DNA from: an uncultured Pseudomonadota bacterium
GTDB taxonomy: Bacteria; Pseudomonadota; Gammaproteobacteria; Burkholderiales; Methylophilaceae
Direction of reading: 5' to 3'
Assembly: GCA_903860085.1 (NCBI GenBank)
Contig: CAIOPD010000017.1
Location: forward strand, 1-7,007
DNA length: 7,007 nt
A program made the translations under genes and the position numbers. Positions within the stretch are counted from its first letter, which is position 1. Each line of letters begins with the position of its first letter. Of the stretch, positions 5,512-7,007 are shown one piece after another. The notes under the pieces are model-generated. The model was given only the letters and a program-made list of their open reading frames with translations. It did no database searches and was not told the DNA's origin.

Positions 5512-6546
5512 ATGATAGAAACCGATCGTTTAATTGCGCCTGAAAGCGAAGATAGTCAAGAAGAGGTGCTAGAACGCGCGTTGCGCCCTAAGGTGTTGGA
5601 CGAGTACATCGGCCAAGAAAAAGCCCGTGAACAATTAGAGATTTTTATCAATGCAGCACGAGGTCGTAATGAGGCGCTCGATCATGTGCTGCTGTTTGGG
5701 CCACCGGGTTTAGGCAAAACAACGTTGGCACATATTATCGCCAAGGAGATGGGCGTGAATATGCGCCAAACCTCAGGCCCCGTCTTAGAGCGCGCTGGGG
5801 ATTTAGCGGCACTTCTGACCAATTTAGAGCCCAATGACGTGTTATTTATTGATGAAATTCATAGGCTGTCACCAGTTGTAGAAGAGATTTTATACCCAGC
5901 GATGGAAGATTACCGCTTGGATATTATGATTGGTGAAGGGCCATCAGCGCGCAGTGTTCGTCTTGATTTGCCTCCATTTACGCTGGTAGGTGCGACTACG
6001 CGCGCAGGGATGCTCACCAATCCATTGCGGGATCGTTTCGGTATTGTGTCGCGTTTAGAATTTTACACCGCAGAAGAACTGGGCCGGATTGTGCATAGAA
6101 GTGCTGGGTTATTGGCGGTGGAAATGGTCGATACGGGCGCATTTGAAATTGCTAAGCGTTCGCGTGGCACGCCACGGATTGCCAACCGTTTATTGCGACG
6201 AGTGCGTGATTACGCACAAGTTAAAGGTGACGGAACCGTGTCAGCCTCGATAGCCGATGCAGCACTCAAAATGCTGGATGTGGATAAGTTGGGTTTTGAT
6301 GTAATGGATAGAAAGTTATTGTTGGCGGTATTAGAGAAATTCGGAGGCGGGCCAGTTGGTTTAGATAATCTGGCAGCGGCTATCGGCGAGGAGCGCGACA
6401 CAATTGAAGATGTGTTAGAGCCTTATTTAATTCAGCAAGGGTATTTAATGCGGACTCCACGCGGACGCATCGCCACCAGCCTAGCCTATCAGCATTTTGA
6501 TTTGCCTATGCCGAAACATTTGAGCGGTGAGGTTTGGTCGGAGTGA
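5512..6546 (+). CDS. ruvB: Holliday-junction branch-migration ATPase RuvB
   Basis: RuvB is the AAA+ hexameric motor that pulls DNA through the RuvA-bound junction. The 344-residue product shows the N-terminal ALRPKVLDEYIGQ (23-35) and Walker A GPPGLGKTT (63-71). Walker B is LFIDEIH (111-117). The hairpin that contacts RuvA covers about 134-156 (YRLDIMIGEGPSARSV). Sensor 1 is GATTR (160-164), the arginine finger lies in LRDRFG (172-177, R173 or R175), and sensor 2 is in GTPRIANRLLRR (219-230). A C-terminal winged-helix domain covers about 262-338, including TPRGRIAT (315-322). All key residues are present. The ATG lies 4 bp after the permease stop with only a weak AGAAAG upstream, so coupling is likely. 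The stop overlaps the ybgC start. Confidence 0.98.
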   Translation: MIETDRLIAPESEDSQEEVLERALRPKVLDEYIGQEKAREQLEIFINAARGRNEALDHVLLFGPPGLGKTTLAHIIAKEMGVNMRQTSGPVLERAGDLAALLTNLEPNDVLFIDEIHRLSPVVEEILYPAMEDYRLDIMIGEGPSARSVRLDLPPFTLVGATTRAGMLTNPLRDRFGIVSRLEFYTAEELGRIVHRSAGLLAVEMVDTGAFEIAKRSRGTPRIANRLLRRVRDYAQVKGDGTVSASIADAALKMLDVDKLGFDVMDRKLLLAVLEKFGGGPVGLDNLAAAIGEERDTIEDVLEPYLIQQGYLMRTPRGRIATSLAYQHFDLPMPKHLSGEVWSE

Positions 6547-6953
6547 GTCAGTTTAATTGGCCGCTGCGCGTTTATTACGAAGACACCGATAGTGGTGGCG
6601 TGGTCTACCATTCTAATTATCTCAATTTTATGGAGCGCGCTAGAACTGAATGGTTACGTGCATTAGGCTTTGAACAGCCTGTACTAAAGACTGACTTAGG
6701 TATTATTTTTGTGGTGCATAGTATGACGCTGGTTTTTAAATCGCCAGCCTACTTCAACGATCTGCTGGAAATTAGAGCACGTTTACTTAAAATAGGTCAT
6801 GGCAGCATGGAGTTTATACAAAGTGTGGCACGTGACGATCAGCTGTTAGTTGAAGCTACAGTTAAATTGGCTTGTGTTGATGCTGTAAGCTTTAAGCCAA
6901 TAGGAATTCCTGCAATTATTAAACAAGCAATGAAGAACATGGAGCAGTTATGA
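6543..6953 (+). CDS. ybgC: Acyl-CoA thioesterase YbgC (Tol-Pal associated)
   Basis: A single hotdog-fold domain of the 4-hydroxybenzoyl-CoA thioesterase family, 136 residues against 134 in E. coli. The hallmark VYYEDTDSGGVVYHSNY (10-26) holds the catalytic aspartate D16, equivalent to D18 in E. coli, followed by FMERARTEWLRALGF (29-43). YbgC hydrolyses acyl-CoA or acyl-ACP and is usually encoded first in the tol-pal cluster, where it may link phospholipid metabolism to the envelope. I choose GTG 6543: it overlaps the ruvB stop as GTGA, has GAGG (6529-6532) 10 nt upstream and gives MSQFNWPLRVYY, matching the family N-terminus. A TTG at 6534 would add three residues but lacks a ribosome-binding site. 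The stop overlaps tolQ by ATGA. Confidence 0.96.
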   Translation: MSQFNWPLRVYYEDTDSGGVVYHSNYLNFMERARTEWLRALGFEQPVLKTDLGIIFVVHSMTLVFKSPAYFNDLLEIRARLLKIGHGSMEFIQSVARDDQLLVEATVKLACVDAVSFKPIGIPAIIKQAMKNMEQL

Positions 6954-7007
6954 ATTTAGGTAATGATATGTCAATATTTACGCTAATCTCTGGTGCCAGC
7001 CTACCAG
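6950..7007 (+). CDS. tolQ: TolQ, first 19 codons only (cut by window edge)
   Basis: From ATG 6950 the frame reads MNLGNDMSIFTLISGASLP and stays open to the end of the window. The N-terminus resembles TolQ proteins (a short polar start, then an S-I-x-x-L-I-x-x-A-S-L segment leading into the first transmembrane helix). The position directly after ybgC is where tolQ is normally found. TolQ is the inner-membrane proton-channel subunit that, with TolR, energises TolA-Pal during division. The start overlaps the ybgC stop by ATGA and has GGAG (6941-6944) 5 nt upstream. An internal ATG at 6968 is an alternative start. With only 19 residues, the call rests heavily on context. Confidence 0.8.
   Translation, partial: MNLGNDMSIFTLISGASLP

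Noticed and set aside
1..7007. Search for CRISPR arrays, tRNA/rRNA genes, toxin-antitoxin pairs, phage genes or defence systems
   Set aside because: No direct-repeat array, no tRNA-like cloverleaf and no recognisable genes of these kinds were seen. All long coding frames are accounted for by the listed genes.

Overview
The window looks like a stretch of chromosome from a moderately AT-rich betaproteobacterium. The gene order yebC-ruvC-ruvA-(AI-2E permease)-ruvB-ybgC-tolQ, the protein sequences and the low GC for that class point towards Methylophilaceae (Methylotenera/Methylophilus-like). That placement is an inference from recall, not from a search.

Left part (1-2302): a divergent arrangement. 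A small CBS-domain protein runs leftward off the window edge. Rightward run a MarR/SlyA-type repressor gene, a small NTF2-like (SgcJ/EcaC, DUF4440-type) protein gene and a ten-helix EamA/DMT exporter gene. The marR promoter is unusually readable: TTGACT, a 16-bp spacer and a perfect TATAAT. A perfect 18-bp palindrome fills the spacer, and its core differs at one position from the SlyA site TTAGCAAGCTAA. The likely reading is an autoregulated, ligand-responsive efflux/detoxification cassette, with the repressor made from a nearly leaderless mRNA.

Middle (2303-2491): a 189-bp gap holds a 56-bp inverted-repeat element whose ends look like IS3-family termini, followed by a probable extended -10 promoter for yebC.

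Right part (2492-7007): a tightly packed housekeeping run. It contains yebC (TACO1-family translation factor/regulator), ruvC (Holliday-junction resolvase), ruvA, an AI-2E/PerM-family membrane protein, ruvB, ybgC (hotdog thioesterase) and the first 58 bases of tolQ. Apart from the 70-bp yebC-ruvC gap, junctions are overlaps or gaps of a few bases, so RuvABC branch migration and resolution are genetically tied to the start of the Tol-Pal envelope operon. No convincing intrinsic terminator is seen anywhere in this run. The ruvC-ruvA junction contains a six-codon minicistron (MIGRTK) whose start overlaps the ruvC stop and whose stop overlaps the ruvA start.

No phage, CRISPR, toxin-antitoxin or defence locus is present. 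The points of interest are regulatory and junction-level details rather than a new multi-gene system.
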